Shown piece after piece: positions 28,914 to 37,751 of a DNA stretch of 64,000 bases. This DNA comes from Siccibacter colletis. GTDB taxonomy: Bacteria; Pseudomonadota; Gammaproteobacteria; Enterobacterales; Enterobacteriaceae. The stretch is taken from the NCBI RefSeq assembly GCF_000696575.1, contig NZ_JMSQ01000009.1:124001-188000 (forward strand). The letters are read 5' to 3'. A program made the position numbers and the translations under genes. The notes below the pieces were generated by a model. It worked only from the letters and a program-made list of their open reading frames with translations. It did no database searches and was not told where the DNA came from. Numbering within the stretch: the first letter of the stretch is position 1; every line of letters begins with the position of its first letter.

Positions 28914-29873
28914 ATGACTTACGTGATTGTTCATGCTCTTGCACCCATTTTTGTCATCATGCTGCTTGGCTTCTGGGCCGGTAAGGCAAAAATGGTCGAT
29001 AACCAGAATGTTTCCCTGCTCAATATCTTCGTAATGGATTTCGCGCTCCCGGCTGCGCTGTTCAGCGCCACCGTACAGACCCCGTGGAGCGGCATCGTCG
29101 CGCAGTCACCGCTGATTGTGGTGCTGGTGCTGGCGATGTGGATCACCTATGCCGCCATCTACTTCATGGCGACCAAGGTGTTTAAAAAGTCGCCGCAGGA
29201 TGCCGCAGTGCTGACCCTGACCGTGGCGCTGCCGAACTACGCCGCGCTGGGCCTGCCGATCCTCGGCAGCGTGCTGGGGGAAGGGCCGTCCACTTCGCTG
29301 TCGGTGGCGGTATCCATCGCCTGTGGTTCGGTGCTGATGACCCCGTTCTGCCTGCTGATCCTCGAACGTGAAAAAGCCCGCGCGGCCGGTGAGAACAGCG
29401 GCTCGACGCTGGCGATGCTGCCGGTGCTGATGTGGCGCTCGGTGAAAAAACCGATTGTCTGGGGTCCGCTGCTGGGGGTGGTGCTCTCCGCCATTGGCAT
29501 CAAAATGCCGGATCTGCTGCTGTCAGCGATTAAACCGCTGGGCCTGTCCGCTACCGCGGCGGCGCTGTTCCTCACCGGGGTGATCCTCTCGGCGCGTAAA
29601 CTGCAAATCAACACCGTGGTGGTGACCTCGACCCTCGCCAAACTGCTGATCCAGCCGGCTATCGCCTGGGGGATTGTGCTGGCGCTTGGCCTGTCCGGCT
29701 CGGTGGCGATTACCGCTATCCTGATGATTGCGCTGGCAGCCGGTTTCTTCGGCGTGGTATTCGGTAACCGGTTTGGCGTACAGTCCCCGGATGCCGAGGC
29801 GGTACTGCTGCTTAGCTCGGTGCTGAGCATCCTGTCACTGCCGCTGTTCATCTCACTCACTTCAGGGATCTAA
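28914..29873 (+). CDS. mdcF: Malonate transporter, auxin-efflux-carrier (AEC) family
   Basis: 319 residues with ten predicted membrane helices. AEC-type sequence includes LAPIFVIMLLGFWAGKAKMV, ALPNYAALGLPILGSVLGEG and SLFGG-like crossover prolines. Its position between the decarboxylase subunits and the ACP-maturation genes matches the Klebsiella mdc operon, where MdcF takes up malonate. The 153-bp spacer before it is the only large gap in the operon. Confidence 0.93.
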   Translation: MTYVIVHALAPIFVIMLLGFWAGKAKMVDNQNVSLLNIFVMDFALPAALFSATVQTPWSGIVAQSPLIVVLVLAMWITYAAIYFMATKVFKKSPQDAAVLTLTVALPNYAALGLPILGSVLGEGPSTSLSVAVSIACGSVLMTPFCLLILEREKARAAGENSGSTLAMLPVLMWRSVKKPIVWGPLLGVVLSAIGIKMPDLLLSAIKPLGLSATAAALFLTGVILSARKLQINTVVVTSTLAKLLIQPAIAWGIVLALGLSGSVAITAILMIALAAGFFGVVFGNRFGVQSPDAEAVLLLSSVLSILSLPLFISLTSGI

Positions 29874-29876
29874 ACC

Positions 29877-30485
29877 ATGACGCCACGCCCTCACGATCTG
29901 CTCTGGCTGCGCGACCGCGCTTCACTTCACGGCATCACTGATGCCTGGGTGGAGACGCTGTGGCATAGCGGCCTGCCGGTGGTGGTGCGGCGTGATGTTG
30001 ACGGCGAGCGCATCCCGGTCGGGGTGCGCGGCATGCGCCGCGAGCAGCGCGCCGCCGGATGGGTGGCGGCAGAGGCGGTAGTGAAGCGCGTAACGCCAGA
30101 GGATCTGACCGATCTGAACCTGCTGCTGCGTTCGCCGTTTGTCTCGCAGCAGCCGGTGCAGGCTGCTATTCAGCTGGCGCAGCGGCGCTGGCCCTGGGCG
30201 TGGGGCGTAACCGGCAGCACCGGGTACGCGCTGGCTACGGAAATCCCGGTGCTGCACGCCGCCAGCGATCTCGATCTCACCCTGCGCGCACCCGAGCCGC
30301 TGCAGCCCGCGCAGTTTGCCGCCTGGCAGGCGCTGATTGCACAGCTGCCATGCCGGGCCGATACCCAGGTGGAAACCCCGGCGGGCGCGTTCTCCCTCAA
30401 CGAGTGGCTGCGTGACGGGCGGGTTCTGCTGAAAATCAATCAGGGGCCGCGTCTGGTACGCGACCCCTGGCACAGGGAGGCATAA
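29877..30485 (+). CDS. mdcG: Phosphoribosyl-dephospho-CoA transferase (holo-ACP synthase)
   Basis: 202 residues of the MdcG family: RPHDLLWLRDRASL, VVVRRDVDGERIPVGVRGMRREQR and WAWGVTGSTGYALAT, then DLDLTLRAPEPL, the acidic nucleotidyltransferase motif. It attaches the prosthetic group made by MdcB to Ser25 of MdcC. It is 3 bases after mdcF and ends at the base before mdcH. Confidence 0.94.
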   Translation: MTPRPHDLLWLRDRASLHGITDAWVETLWHSGLPVVVRRDVDGERIPVGVRGMRREQRAAGWVAAEAVVKRVTPEDLTDLNLLLRSPFVSQQPVQAAIQLAQRRWPWAWGVTGSTGYALATEIPVLHAASDLDLTLRAPEPLQPAQFAAWQALIAQLPCRADTQVETPAGAFSLNEWLRDGRVLLKINQGPRLVRDPWHREA

Positions 30486-31391
30486 ATGAAAATCGTCATG
30501 ACCTTTCCCGGTCAGGGCACCCAGCGTGCCGGTATGCTGGCGCACCTGAAAGCCAGCGCCACCTGGCGCGAAGCGCGTGAGGTGCTGGGCGACGAACTGG
30601 ATACCCTCGATACCCCTGACGCGCTGCGCCATACCCGGGCGGTGCAGCTGGCGTTGCTGATTGCCGGTGTCGCGGGCGCGCGTGCGCTGGCTGAGCGCGG
30701 CGTCACGCCGGATATCGTCAGCGGACTGTCGATCGGCGCTTATCCGGCGGCAGTTATCGCCGGGGCGCTCGATTTTCGCGATGCGCTGCGGCTGGTGGCC
30801 CTGCGTGGCGATCTGATGGAGCAGGCTTATCCGCAGGGCTATGGGCTGACGGCCATCATCGGCCTGCGCCAGCCGCAGGTAGAAAAATTGCTGGCGGGCA
30901 GCGGGGCGTACATCGCCAACCTGAATGCCGAGACCCAGATAGTGATTGCCGGGCGTGACGAGCAGATGGCTGCGGTCGGCAACGCGGCGCTGGCGATAGG
31001 GGCCAGCAAGGTGAATCGCCTGGCGGTGAGCGTGCCGTCGCACTGCGAGCTGCTGAACGAACCCGCCCGCAAGCTGGCCGCGGCCTTTGAGACGGTGACG
31101 CTGCGGCGCCCGGAATGCGCCTACCTGAGCGGCAGCAGCGCGAGGGTGCTGTGGCAGCCGGAGCGGATCGCGGAGGATTTAGCCTTTAACATGGCGCGCA
31201 CCGTGCGCTGGCAGGAGGCGATGGTGGCGGCCAACGAACGCGACGGGCGGCTGGCGATTGAGATGCCGCCGGGCGGCGTGCTGACCTGTCTGACCCGCCA
31301 GGCGGGCTGGGAGGGGGAGAGCATCTCCCTGGAGCGCAGCGGCGTTGATGTGGCGGTTCACCTGGCGACAAAGCTGCGCCAGCGCGCCTGA
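30486..31391 (+). CDS. mdcH: Malonyl-CoA:ACP transacylase of malonate decarboxylase
   Basis: 301 residues with the FabD fold. FPGQGTQRAGM is at the N-terminus, the nucleophile elbow is G80-L-S82-I-G84, and the catalytic histidine region is SVPSHCELL. It charges MdcC with malonyl from malonyl-CoA to start the cycle. It is the last gene of the operon and ends two bases from the convergent mdcR stop. Confidence 0.94.
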   Translation: MKIVMTFPGQGTQRAGMLAHLKASATWREAREVLGDELDTLDTPDALRHTRAVQLALLIAGVAGARALAERGVTPDIVSGLSIGAYPAAVIAGALDFRDALRLVALRGDLMEQAYPQGYGLTAIIGLRQPQVEKLLAGSGAYIANLNAETQIVIAGRDEQMAAVGNAALAIGASKVNRLAVSVPSHCELLNEPARKLAAAFETVTLRRPECAYLSGSSARVLWQPERIAEDLAFNMARTVRWQEAMVAANERDGRLAIEMPPGGVLTCLTRQAGWEGESISLERSGVDVAVHLATKLRQRA

Positions 31392-31392
31392 G

Positions 31393-32328
31393 CTAGGCTT
31401 TTACCTCCTGACGGCTGAGGGCGTACATGCGCCCTTCGGCAGCCAGCGCCAGCAGATTGGGGTCGCGCTCGCGGTTATGGGCGAAGACAATGGCGATCTG
31501 CTGTCGCATCTGGTACGGCTCCGCCAGCTTCAGCAGCTGCAGGTTATTCTCATACAGCGTCTTCATTCTTCCCGGCACCAGCGAAAACCCCACGCCGGCC
31601 TGCACCAGGCTCAGCATCGAGAAAATATCATTGACCCTGGCGACGATGTCCGGCTCAAACCCGGCAACGTGACAGGCTTCCTGAAAGCCCGCATAGGTGG
31701 CAAACCCCTCGGCCAGCGAGACAAATTTGCGGTCGCTGTAGTCGCGCAGGTCGGCTTCGGTGCGGCCATCCGGCACCTGTTCGGCAGGGGCTGCCAGCCA
31801 GATGTCGTCCTGGAACAGCGGCATCACTTCCAGGGTTTTCGGGTCGATCTGCGCTTCCGTAACCGAGATCAGGATCGCGTCCAGCAGGCCGTCTTCCAGC
31901 TTGCTGAGCAGCACCTGGTTGGACCCCATCGTCAGCTCCATCTCCAGCTCAGGCCGCCGGAGTTTCATACCCATGATCAGGCGCGGCACGGTTTCCAGCG
32001 TCAGGGAGTAGAGGGTGCCGACCCGCAGGCGTCCCTGGCCGACGCCGGCGATGCGCCGCGTCTCTTCCAGGCCGCGGGCCATCAGCTGTGTCACCTCCTG
32101 GCAATATTCGAGCAGCGTCCAGGCGGCGGGCAGGGGAACCAGGTTGCGGCCTTTATGGGTAAACAGCGGGCAGCGCAGCCCCTCTTCAAGGGTGTGCAGC
32201 GCCCGGTGGACGCTGACGGCGCTGATATCCAGCGCCTCGGCGGTGCGGGCAATGTTGCCGCGCTCCATAAAGGCCGTAAAAATGGCGAGCTTGCGAAAGG
32301 TCAGTTCGCTGTTGATGTCCACGCTCAT
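31393..32328 (-). CDS. mdcR: LysR-family regulator of malonate use
   Basis: 311 residues from the ATG at 32328. The N-terminal helix-turn-helix reads LAIFTAFMERGNIARTAEALDISAVSVHRALHTLE, followed by a LysR effector domain. In Klebsiella and relatives MdcR activates the mdc operon with malonate. Its ATG overlaps the stop of the ASCH gene upstream by 4 bases, so here it appears to be translated as the second gene of a pair. It converges on mdcH. Confidence 0.88.
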   Translation of the reverse strand: MSVDINSELTFRKLAIFTAFMERGNIARTAEALDISAVSVHRALHTLEEGLRCPLFTHKGRNLVPLPAAWTLLEYCQEVTQLMARGLEETRRIAGVGQGRLRVGTLYSLTLETVPRLIMGMKLRRPELEMELTMGSNQVLLSKLEDGLLDAILISVTEAQIDPKTLEVMPLFQDDIWLAAPAEQVPDGRTEADLRDYSDRKFVSLAEGFATYAGFQEACHVAGFEPDIVARVNDIFSMLSLVQAGVGFSLVPGRMKTLYENNLQLLKLAEPYQMRQQIAIVFAHNRERDPNLLALAAEGRMYALSRQEVKA

Positions 32329-32738
32329 GGCAGCGTCTCGATCAGCGAGAACTCCTCGAAGATCAGCTCCATGTCGGGGGCGTAGCATCCGGCGCGGGTG
32401 AAGAAGCTCTCATGGCCGTCGCGCCAGTAGGCGAGGCTCTTGTCGCCTTCACCTTCCAGTGCTGCCAGCTCGGGGGTGACGTCGCAGAAACGCACCAGCC
32501 GCAAGGTAAGGGTGCGGATCACGCATGCCGGTTCGCCGGCCCCGTTCAGAACGATATGATAGTCCCCCGGCACCACTTTTAATCCTTCCTCATGAAAGGC
32601 GCTGGCTGCGCTGCAGGTGGCGCGCTTGTCGCCGTGAACCACATAGTTGAGCAGTTCATCCGCCAGTTCGGGTGAGTCGCCGAAGGCCCAGACGTGGGCT
32701 GCGGGGTATTTCTGTTTGAGCAGGGTCAGAGTGTCCAT
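32325..32738 (-). CDS. ASCH-domain protein
   Basis: 137 residues. The ASCH (PUA-like) domain is seen in HVWAFGDSPELADELLNYVVHGDKRATCSAA, then VVPGDYHIVLNGAGEPACVIRTLTLRLVRFCDVTPELA and GDKSLAYWRDGHESFF. ASCH proteins bind RNA or modified nucleosides; some cleave RNA or amidohydrolyse N4-acetylcytidine. Which of these applies cannot be told here. The stop overlaps the mdcR start (ATGA type), a link to malonate control that may be accidental. Confidence 0.85.
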   Translation of the reverse strand: MDTLTLLKQKYPAAHVWAFGDSPELADELLNYVVHGDKRATCSAASAFHEEGLKVVPGDYHIVLNGAGEPACVIRTLTLRLVRFCDVTPELAALEGEGDKSLAYWRDGHESFFTRAGCYAPDMELIFEEFSLIETLP

Positions 32739-33229
32739 CGAAAAAGCTCCAGAAGCTGATTATTATTGTCAAAACGATAATAGCGGCAGCCAGCATAATA
32801 ATGCTACTTATTTCGTGTTTGCTGCATGATCATGCAATGGATAATAAAATGAAATGTTAATTATAAAAACCACCGCGATTACAAACGCATAACGTTGCGT
32901 AAATTAATATAAAGACGTTGAGTAAATTCCTGGCCTGTGCAAAAATCATGGCGTGTTTAACTACCGGGGACATTATTCATCCGCAATGACGAGAAGCAAC
33001 ACCGCGGATAACTTGTAATTATATGGATAAGCAATTCAGGATTAGCGTTTCAACTCAACCTCTTCATATCTCATCTCTTTTCTCGCCTCGTAGCGAGCAG
33101 CACTGGCATTCCGGGCTTTAGTATCTTCTCCTGATATCACGTTTTTATGGTCTTTACTGGCTCGATTTTCGCTCGCGTAAATAGCGTGGAAAAACCGGGT
33201 TTATTTATTCTCATTCAGGAGAAGAAATC
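32739..33229. other. Gene-free stretch upstream of mdtJI
   Basis: About 490 AT-rich bases. It should hold the promoters of the ASCH gene (minus strand) and of mdtJI (plus strand). A small hairpin CTCGC-CTCGTA-GCGAG lies near 33083-33098. No frame or RNA gene was supported. Confidence 0.5.
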
Positions 33230-33589
33230 GTGTTTTACTGGATATTATTAGGCCTGGCTATTATTGCTGAGATTACCGGCACGCTGTCGATGAAATGGGC
33301 CAGCGTGAGCGGTGGTAACGCAGGTTATATTTTAATGCTGGTGATGATCGCCATCTCTTATATTTTTCTGTCGTTTTCCGTCAAGCGCATTGCGCTCGGC
33401 GTCGCCTACGCCCTGTGGGAAGGGGTAGGAATTGTATTGATTACCCTGTTCAGCGTGCTGCTGTTCGATGAGAGCCTGTCGCTGATGAAAGTGGCGGGGC
33501 TGGTGACCCTGATTGTCGGCATTCTGCTGATTAAATCCGGCAGCAGCGCGCCCCGCGCTATGAAAGGGGGCCGCCATGCACGCGTTTGA
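33230..33589 (+). CDS. mdtJ: Spermidine export subunit MdtJ (SMR family)
   Basis: 119 residues, four membrane helices. It is close to E. coli MdtJ ([57 protein letters not shown]). It starts at GTG, 8 bases after AGGAG; no better ATG exists. With MdtI it forms a heterodimer that exports spermidine. The conserved membrane glutamate is in AEITGT. It overlaps mdtI by 14 bases. Confidence 0.95.
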   Translation: MFYWILLGLAIIAEITGTLSMKWASVSGGNAGYILMLVMIAISYIFLSFSVKRIALGVAYALWEGVGIVLITLFSVLLFDESLSLMKVAGLVTLIVGILLIKSGSSAPRAMKGGRHARV

Positions 33590-33905
33590 ATGGGTACATA
33601 TCCTCTGGCTGATGGCAGCCATCGTGCTGGAGATCGCCGCCAACATTCTGCTTAAGTTCTCCGACGGTTTTCGCCGCGTCGGTTACGGCGTGCTGTCCCT
33701 GCTGGCGGTGCTCGCCGCCTTCAGCGCGCTCTCCCTGGCGGTGAAGGGCATCGATCTCTCCGTTGCCTATGCGCTGTGGGGCGGCTTCGGCGTCGCGGCG
33801 ACCATCGCTGCCGGCTGGGTGCTGTTCGGCCAGCGCCTGAACCGTAAGGGCTGGATTGGTATGGGGCTGCTGTTAGTCGGTATGGTCCTGATTAAGCTCG
33901 CCTGA
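33576..33905 (+). CDS. mdtI: Spermidine export subunit MdtI (SMR family)
   Basis: 109 residues, the E. coli length, with four helices ([74 protein letters not shown]). It is the partner of MdtJ. Here the gene order is mdtJ then mdtI. Confidence 0.95.
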   Translation: MHAFEWVHILWLMAAIVLEIAANILLKFSDGFRRVGYGVLSLLAVLAAFSALSLAVKGIDLSVAYALWGGFGVAATIAAGWVLFGQRLNRKGWIGMGLLLVGMVLIKLA

Positions 33906-33910
33906 TCCCA

Positions 33911-33935
33911 TTGCCGCCCGTGATGCGGGCGGCAA
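33911..33935. repeat. Strong hairpin after mdtJI
   Basis: TTGCCGCCCG pairs perfectly over 10 bp with CGGGCGGCAA (loop TGATG), 6 bases after the mdtI stop. No T tract follows on the plus strand, so it is at most a weak or Rho-assisted terminator, or a 3' stabiliser. Confidence 0.6.
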
Positions 33936-34032
33936 AATTCCCGCGATGTCGTACTATTACTACACACATGTTAACAACTTGTTTCATACTAAAGTAATAG
34001 CTAACCTCACCGACTGACGAAGCGAGCGGCGA

Positions 34033-36192
34033 ATGCATAAACCGTTTTCCTGGCGCACTCTTTCTACGGCACGGACGCTTTTTATCATGATTTTTATGGC
34101 CGGTATTGGCCTCACCGTGTCTGTGGTGGCGCTGCTGTATCTGTCGCTACATCTGATCAGCGCCAAAACCAATGAGATTGACGAACAGCGCTCGGCGCTG
34201 TCGGTACAGGGCGCGGTGCAGACCTCGATAAACCGTATGTGGGGGCTGGTGACCGACAACGCGGTTTGGGACGATGCGGTCGCGCAGGTGTATCGCCCGA
34301 CGCTGGATACCGGCTGGCTGTTCAGTGCCTGGGGCGCGGGCTACAAAATCAATAACCTCTACGACGGCACCTTCGTGCTGGATGAAAACTTTCACCCGCT
34401 GTGGGGCGCGTTCCGCAGCCAGCCTGTTGCGCAGCCGGATGTGCGTTTTCTCGGTGCGGGATTCCAGGCGCTGCTGACGCAACACCGCAACGCGCTGCGC
34501 GACGATAAACAGATTTTTGCGGGCATCACCCGCACCGAGGCCGGGATCGCTATCGTCGGCATCGGCCTGATCCGCCCGATGTCGGGCCGGTTGCAGGTGA
34601 ACGATGCCACCCGCCGCTACCTGGTGATCACCCGCCACCTCAACAGCGAGATCCTGCGCGACCTCGGCAATACCTTTCAGATCAACAACCTGAGCTGGCG
34701 CAACCAGCGCCCGGACGCGTCGAGCATTGCGCTGACGAGCGCTGCAGGGGAAACCCTCGGCTGGCTCGACTGGACTCCGCGCCAGCCGGGCATGCAGGCC
34801 GCCGAAGCCGCCTCAGATGACATCACGCGTATCGTGGCGCTGGCCGCCGCGCTGATTGTGCTGTTTATCACCCTGAGCAGCGTCGGGCTGTACAAGCTGG
34901 CGCGCGGGGAAAAGCTGGCGCGGGAGCTGGCGATGACCGACTGGCTCAGCCATCTGCCGAACCGCCGGGCGCTGCTCGAACGGCTGGAGGCGGTAAGCGA
35001 AAGCGGCTCGCCGGAGATCACCTGCGTGGTGTTTATCGATCTCGATGGCTTTAAGGATGTGAATGACATCTACGGGCATAACGTCGGCGACAAGCTGATC
35101 GTCAGCATTGGCAGCGCGCTGCGCAACCTGGTGCCGGAAGGGGGAATGCTGGCCCGCCTGGGGGGCGATGAGTTTGCGCTGACGCTGGGCGGTGAACACG
35201 CCGGGGAGCAGGCCGCCTCGTTTGCCAGCGCGGTACTGGAGTATCTTAACCAGCCGCTGCGCGTCGGGGAGCGCACCATTCACATCAGCGCCAGCATCGG
35301 GATTGCCGCCTGCTCGCTGGTGGAGTGCAACAGCTCGGAGCTGTTCCGCCGCGCCGATATCGCCATGTATCACTCGAAGGTGACCGGAAAAGGGCGCATC
35401 ACCCATTACGACGCCGAGCTGAATAATGCCCGCGAGCATCAGTTAAATATTGAAAACGACATTCGCGACGGGCTGCTGCGCAATGAGTTCGACGTCTGGT
35501 ATCAGCCGATCGTGGATGCCCGCACCCTCGCCACCGTCGGGGTGGAAGCCCTGGTGCGCTGGCCGCGTCGCCCGGCCGGCGCGCTGCCGCCGGACCAGTT
35601 TATCGGTATCGCCGAAACCAGCGGGCTGATTTATGCCCTCGGCCAGTTTGTGCTGCGCCGTGCCTGTCAGGATCTGCTCTCGCTCAGCGATCTGAAGCTG
35701 TCGGTGAATATCTCCCCGGCGCAGTTCCGCGACCCGGAGTTTGAGAACAAGGTGGCGGGGGTGATCACCGGCAGCGGCTTCCCGGCGCACCGCCTGCAGC
35801 TGGAAGTGACCGAAACCTACGTGCTGGAGAACCCGGAGCGGGCGCGGACCGCGATTGTGAACCTGAAAGGGCTAGGGACGGCGGTGGCGCTGGATGATTT
35901 CGGCACCGGCTACTCCAGCATTGGCTATCTGCGGCGCTTCAACTTCGACACCATCAAGATCGACAAATCCCTCGCCGGGCTGATTGATACCGACGAACAG
36001 GCGGCGGCGCTGGTGGGCGGCACCATCCGCATCGCCAGCGCGCTGGGCATGGCGGTGACCGCCGAGGGTATCGAGAATGAAAAACAGATGAAGCTGCTGC
36101 GTCTGGCGGGCTGCGATCAGCTGCAGGGTTACTGGTTCAGCGAACCGATGCCGATTGAAGATCTGCGCAGCCTGCGCCAGCAGCACGGCTAA
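34033..36192 (+). CDS. Membrane GGDEF-EAL protein with CHASE4-like sensor
   Basis: 719 residues. One N-terminal helix (about 15-40), then a periplasmic region typical of CHASE4 ([19 protein letters not shown]...[22 protein letters not shown]), then a second helix (about 267-290). The GGDEF domain has RLGGDEFAL near residue 378, so the diguanylate cyclase site is intact. The EAL domain has GVEALVRW near 504, [18 protein letters not shown] and TIKIDKS, so the phosphodiesterase site also looks intact. It makes or degrades cyclic di-GMP in response to an unknown external cue. The ribosome site is weak. Its end overlaps the convergent ydgD by 4 bases. Confidence 0.88.
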   Translation: MHKPFSWRTLSTARTLFIMIFMAGIGLTVSVVALLYLSLHLISAKTNEIDEQRSALSVQGAVQTSINRMWGLVTDNAVWDDAVAQVYRPTLDTGWLFSAWGAGYKINNLYDGTFVLDENFHPLWGAFRSQPVAQPDVRFLGAGFQALLTQHRNALRDDKQIFAGITRTEAGIAIVGIGLIRPMSGRLQVNDATRRYLVITRHLNSEILRDLGNTFQINNLSWRNQRPDASSIALTSAAGETLGWLDWTPRQPGMQAAEAASDDITRIVALAAALIVLFITLSSVGLYKLARGEKLARELAMTDWLSHLPNRRALLERLEAVSESGSPEITCVVFIDLDGFKDVNDIYGHNVGDKLIVSIGSALRNLVPEGGMLARLGGDEFALTLGGEHAGEQAASFASAVLEYLNQPLRVGERTIHISASIGIAACSLVECNSSELFRRADIAMYHSKVTGKGRITHYDAELNNAREHQLNIENDIRDGLLRNEFDVWYQPIVDARTLATVGVEALVRWPRRPAGALPPDQFIGIAETSGLIYALGQFVLRRACQDLLSLSDLKLSVNISPAQFRDPEFENKVAGVITGSGFPAHRLQLEVTETYVLENPERARTAIVNLKGLGTAVALDDFGTGYSSIGYLRRFNFDTIKIDKSLAGLIDTDEQAAALVGGTIRIASALGMAVTAEGIENEKQMKLLRLAGCDQLQGYWFSEPMPIEDLRSLRQQHG

Positions 36193-37016
36193 GGCATCTG
36201 CTGCGCTAAGGTCTCCAGCTCGTCGCGAAACCCGGTCACCGAAATCGCGCGGTTGTCCGCCCGGTAGCGATCTTTGGCCGCCGGCGCGGAGCTTTGTACG
36301 CCGATAAGCTGCCAGCCGTTGTCGCTGTTCAGCATCAGCGGCGAACCGCTGTCGCCGGGCAGGGTATCGCACTGGTGCGACAGCACGCTGCGCTGCGCCC
36401 AGCCGGTGATCAGACAGTCGCGGTGGCTGTAAAGCCCGTCAAGGTGATCCTGCGGATAGCCGGCCTGGGTGACGCGCCGCGCCTGGGTTTTCAGCGCTGC
36501 GGTGAGATCGTCGCGGTTGCCGCTAAACAGCGGCAGCGGCGTGATGCCCGACGGCGGATTGCGCAGCAGTACCAGCCCAAAATCATAGGGCGCGGCGGAT
36601 GACGGCACGATCCAGCCGTCACCGTCCGGTTTCAGGCGGCGGCCCAGCGAGGCCTCGACGCGCCCTTCAATATCGTGGATCTCATAGCGCCATCCCCCTT
36701 TTTGCGCCACGAAGCGCAGCACCACGGCTTTGTCGGGTTTCCCCGTCGGCGGGCTGAGCAGGCAGTGTCCGGCGGTTAACGCCAGATGCGGGGAGATCAG
36801 GGTGGCGGTGCAAAGGTTGCCGCTGGCGGTTTCCAGCTGGCCGATGGCGTCCCAGGGGGCAGCGGTGGGGTCCATCACGGCTGTGCGGTCGTCCTTGCCA
36901 AAAAACAGCGTCGTCACGTCGCTGCTACTCATTTCACTCTCACCGCCGTCGTCAGCGTGAGCACATAAAGCGGTCAGGCAAAGCGTTCCCAGAAAAAACA
37001 CAACGGTTTTACGCAT
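36189..37016 (-). CDS. ydgD: Periplasmic trypsin-like serine protease
   Basis: 275 residues, close to E. coli YdgD. A signal peptide ([21 protein letters not shown]) leads to a chymotrypsin-fold domain. The catalytic triad is visible: histidine in LTAGHCLL, aspartate in [10 protein letters not shown] and serine in LPGDSGSPL. Cysteines in [12 protein letters not shown] and RDC/QCDTL suggest disulphides. The substrate is unknown. It lies next to asr-ydgU as in E. coli. Confidence 0.92.
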   Translation of the reverse strand: MRKTVVFFLGTLCLTALCAHADDGGESEMSSSDVTTLFFGKDDRTAVMDPTAAPWDAIGQLETASGNLCTATLISPHLALTAGHCLLSPPTGKPDKAVVLRFVAQKGGWRYEIHDIEGRVEASLGRRLKPDGDGWIVPSSAAPYDFGLVLLRNPPSGITPLPLFSGNRDDLTAALKTQARRVTQAGYPQDHLDGLYSHRDCLITGWAQRSVLSHQCDTLPGDSGSPLMLNSDNGWQLIGVQSSAPAAKDRYRADNRAISVTGFRDELETLAQQMP

Positions 37017-37118
37017 ATCACTCTCTGTTGGGGCAATTATGATTATTAAAGTAAACCCTGTGGCTTAACTATAGACGGGACGCGGAAAAAAGGGGATGAA
37101 ATCAGCGCGCTACGGCGC

Positions 37119-37199
37119 TTAAAGATAGAAACTGGCCGCTATCGCGCCGCAGCAGATAAGCAAAAGAAGCAGGAGTTCGAACTGATAGCGACGAAACAT
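37119..37199 (-). CDS. ydgU: Small membrane protein YdgU
   Basis: A 26-residue protein, MFRRYQFELL followed by LLLLICCGAIAASFYL. It has one membrane helix and a charged N-terminus, and closely resembles E. coli YdgU. GGAGG lies 6 bases before the ATG. It sits right after asr on the same strand, the same arrangement as in E. coli, where it is acid-induced with asr. It is too short for routine gene calling. Confidence 0.88.
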   Translation of the reverse strand: MFRRYQFELLLLLLICCGAIAASFYL

Positions 37200-37219
37200 G
37201 CACGGCCTCCGGTAAAAAG

Positions 37220-37278
37220 CGTATCTGGCGCGGTGGGGCGGCCAGGGGGAAGCCGCCGACAATCCGGCACCAGATACG
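37220..37278 (-). promoter_or_regulatory. Structured asr-ydgU spacer
   Basis: CGTATCTGG (37220-37228) pairs with CCAGATACG (37270-37278), enclosing an inner GGCGGC/GCCGCC stem. This fills the spacer between asr and ydgU and could dampen readthrough or protect the asr mRNA end. No T tract follows immediately. Confidence 0.55.
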
Positions 37279-37297
37279 AAATCAGATCATTCAGGCA

Positions 37298-37600
37298 TTA
37301 CGCGGCCGGCTGTGCTGCCGGTGCGGCTGCGGTGTGCGCCGGTTTTTTGTGATGCTTTTTCGCCGCCTGCGCTTTCTGTTCTACCGGTTTCTGTTCAGCG
37401 GTTTTCGCATCGGCTTTCTTGTGGTGTTTCTTTGCGGCCTGGGCTTTTTGCTCGGCAGCCTTATGGTGTTTTTTGTGATGGGTGGTTTTGGCGACGGAGG
37501 TCTGGGTAGCAGACGCCGGTACGGTAGCGGTGTCGGCCGCGAAGGCAGCAGAAGAGAGGCCCATAGCAGCGGCAACAACCAGAGCTAATACTTTTTTCAT
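37298..37600 (-). CDS. asr: Acid shock protein
   Basis: 100 residues. A signal peptide (to AAFA-AD) is followed by a low-complexity Ala/Lys/His-rich repeat region: [22 protein letters not shown] repeats as AAKKHHKK, as in E. coli Asr. The protein is exported and processed in the periplasm, is extremely basic, and protects cells in moderate acid. A sequence like the RstA box lies about 105 bases upstream. Confidence 0.95.
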   Translation of the reverse strand: MKKVLALVVAAAMGLSSAAFAADTATVPASATQTSVAKTTHHKKHHKAAEQKAQAAKKHHKKADAKTAEQKPVEQKAQAAKKHHKKPAHTAAAPAAQPAA

Positions 37601-37704
37601 CGTGAATCCCTCAAATTGGTTTTGGTTTCAACCCCACTGCGGGGCCGTTGACAGCAACTATAGGGGGAGACGCGAAGGGCTTCAGTGAGTGATTGGTATC
37701 GGCG

Positions 37705-37718
37705 TGTAACGCTTTGTA
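37705..37718 (-). promoter_or_regulatory. Candidate RstA box of asr
   Basis: On the minus strand TACAAAGCGTTACA fits the RstA consensus TACATNTNGTTACA at most positions, with the GTTACA half perfect. A -10-like TATAGT lies downstream. E. coli asr is a known RstBA target. Confidence 0.55.
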
Positions 37719-37751
37719 CAACGCCGGGGTACAACCCCCCGGCGGCATTCG

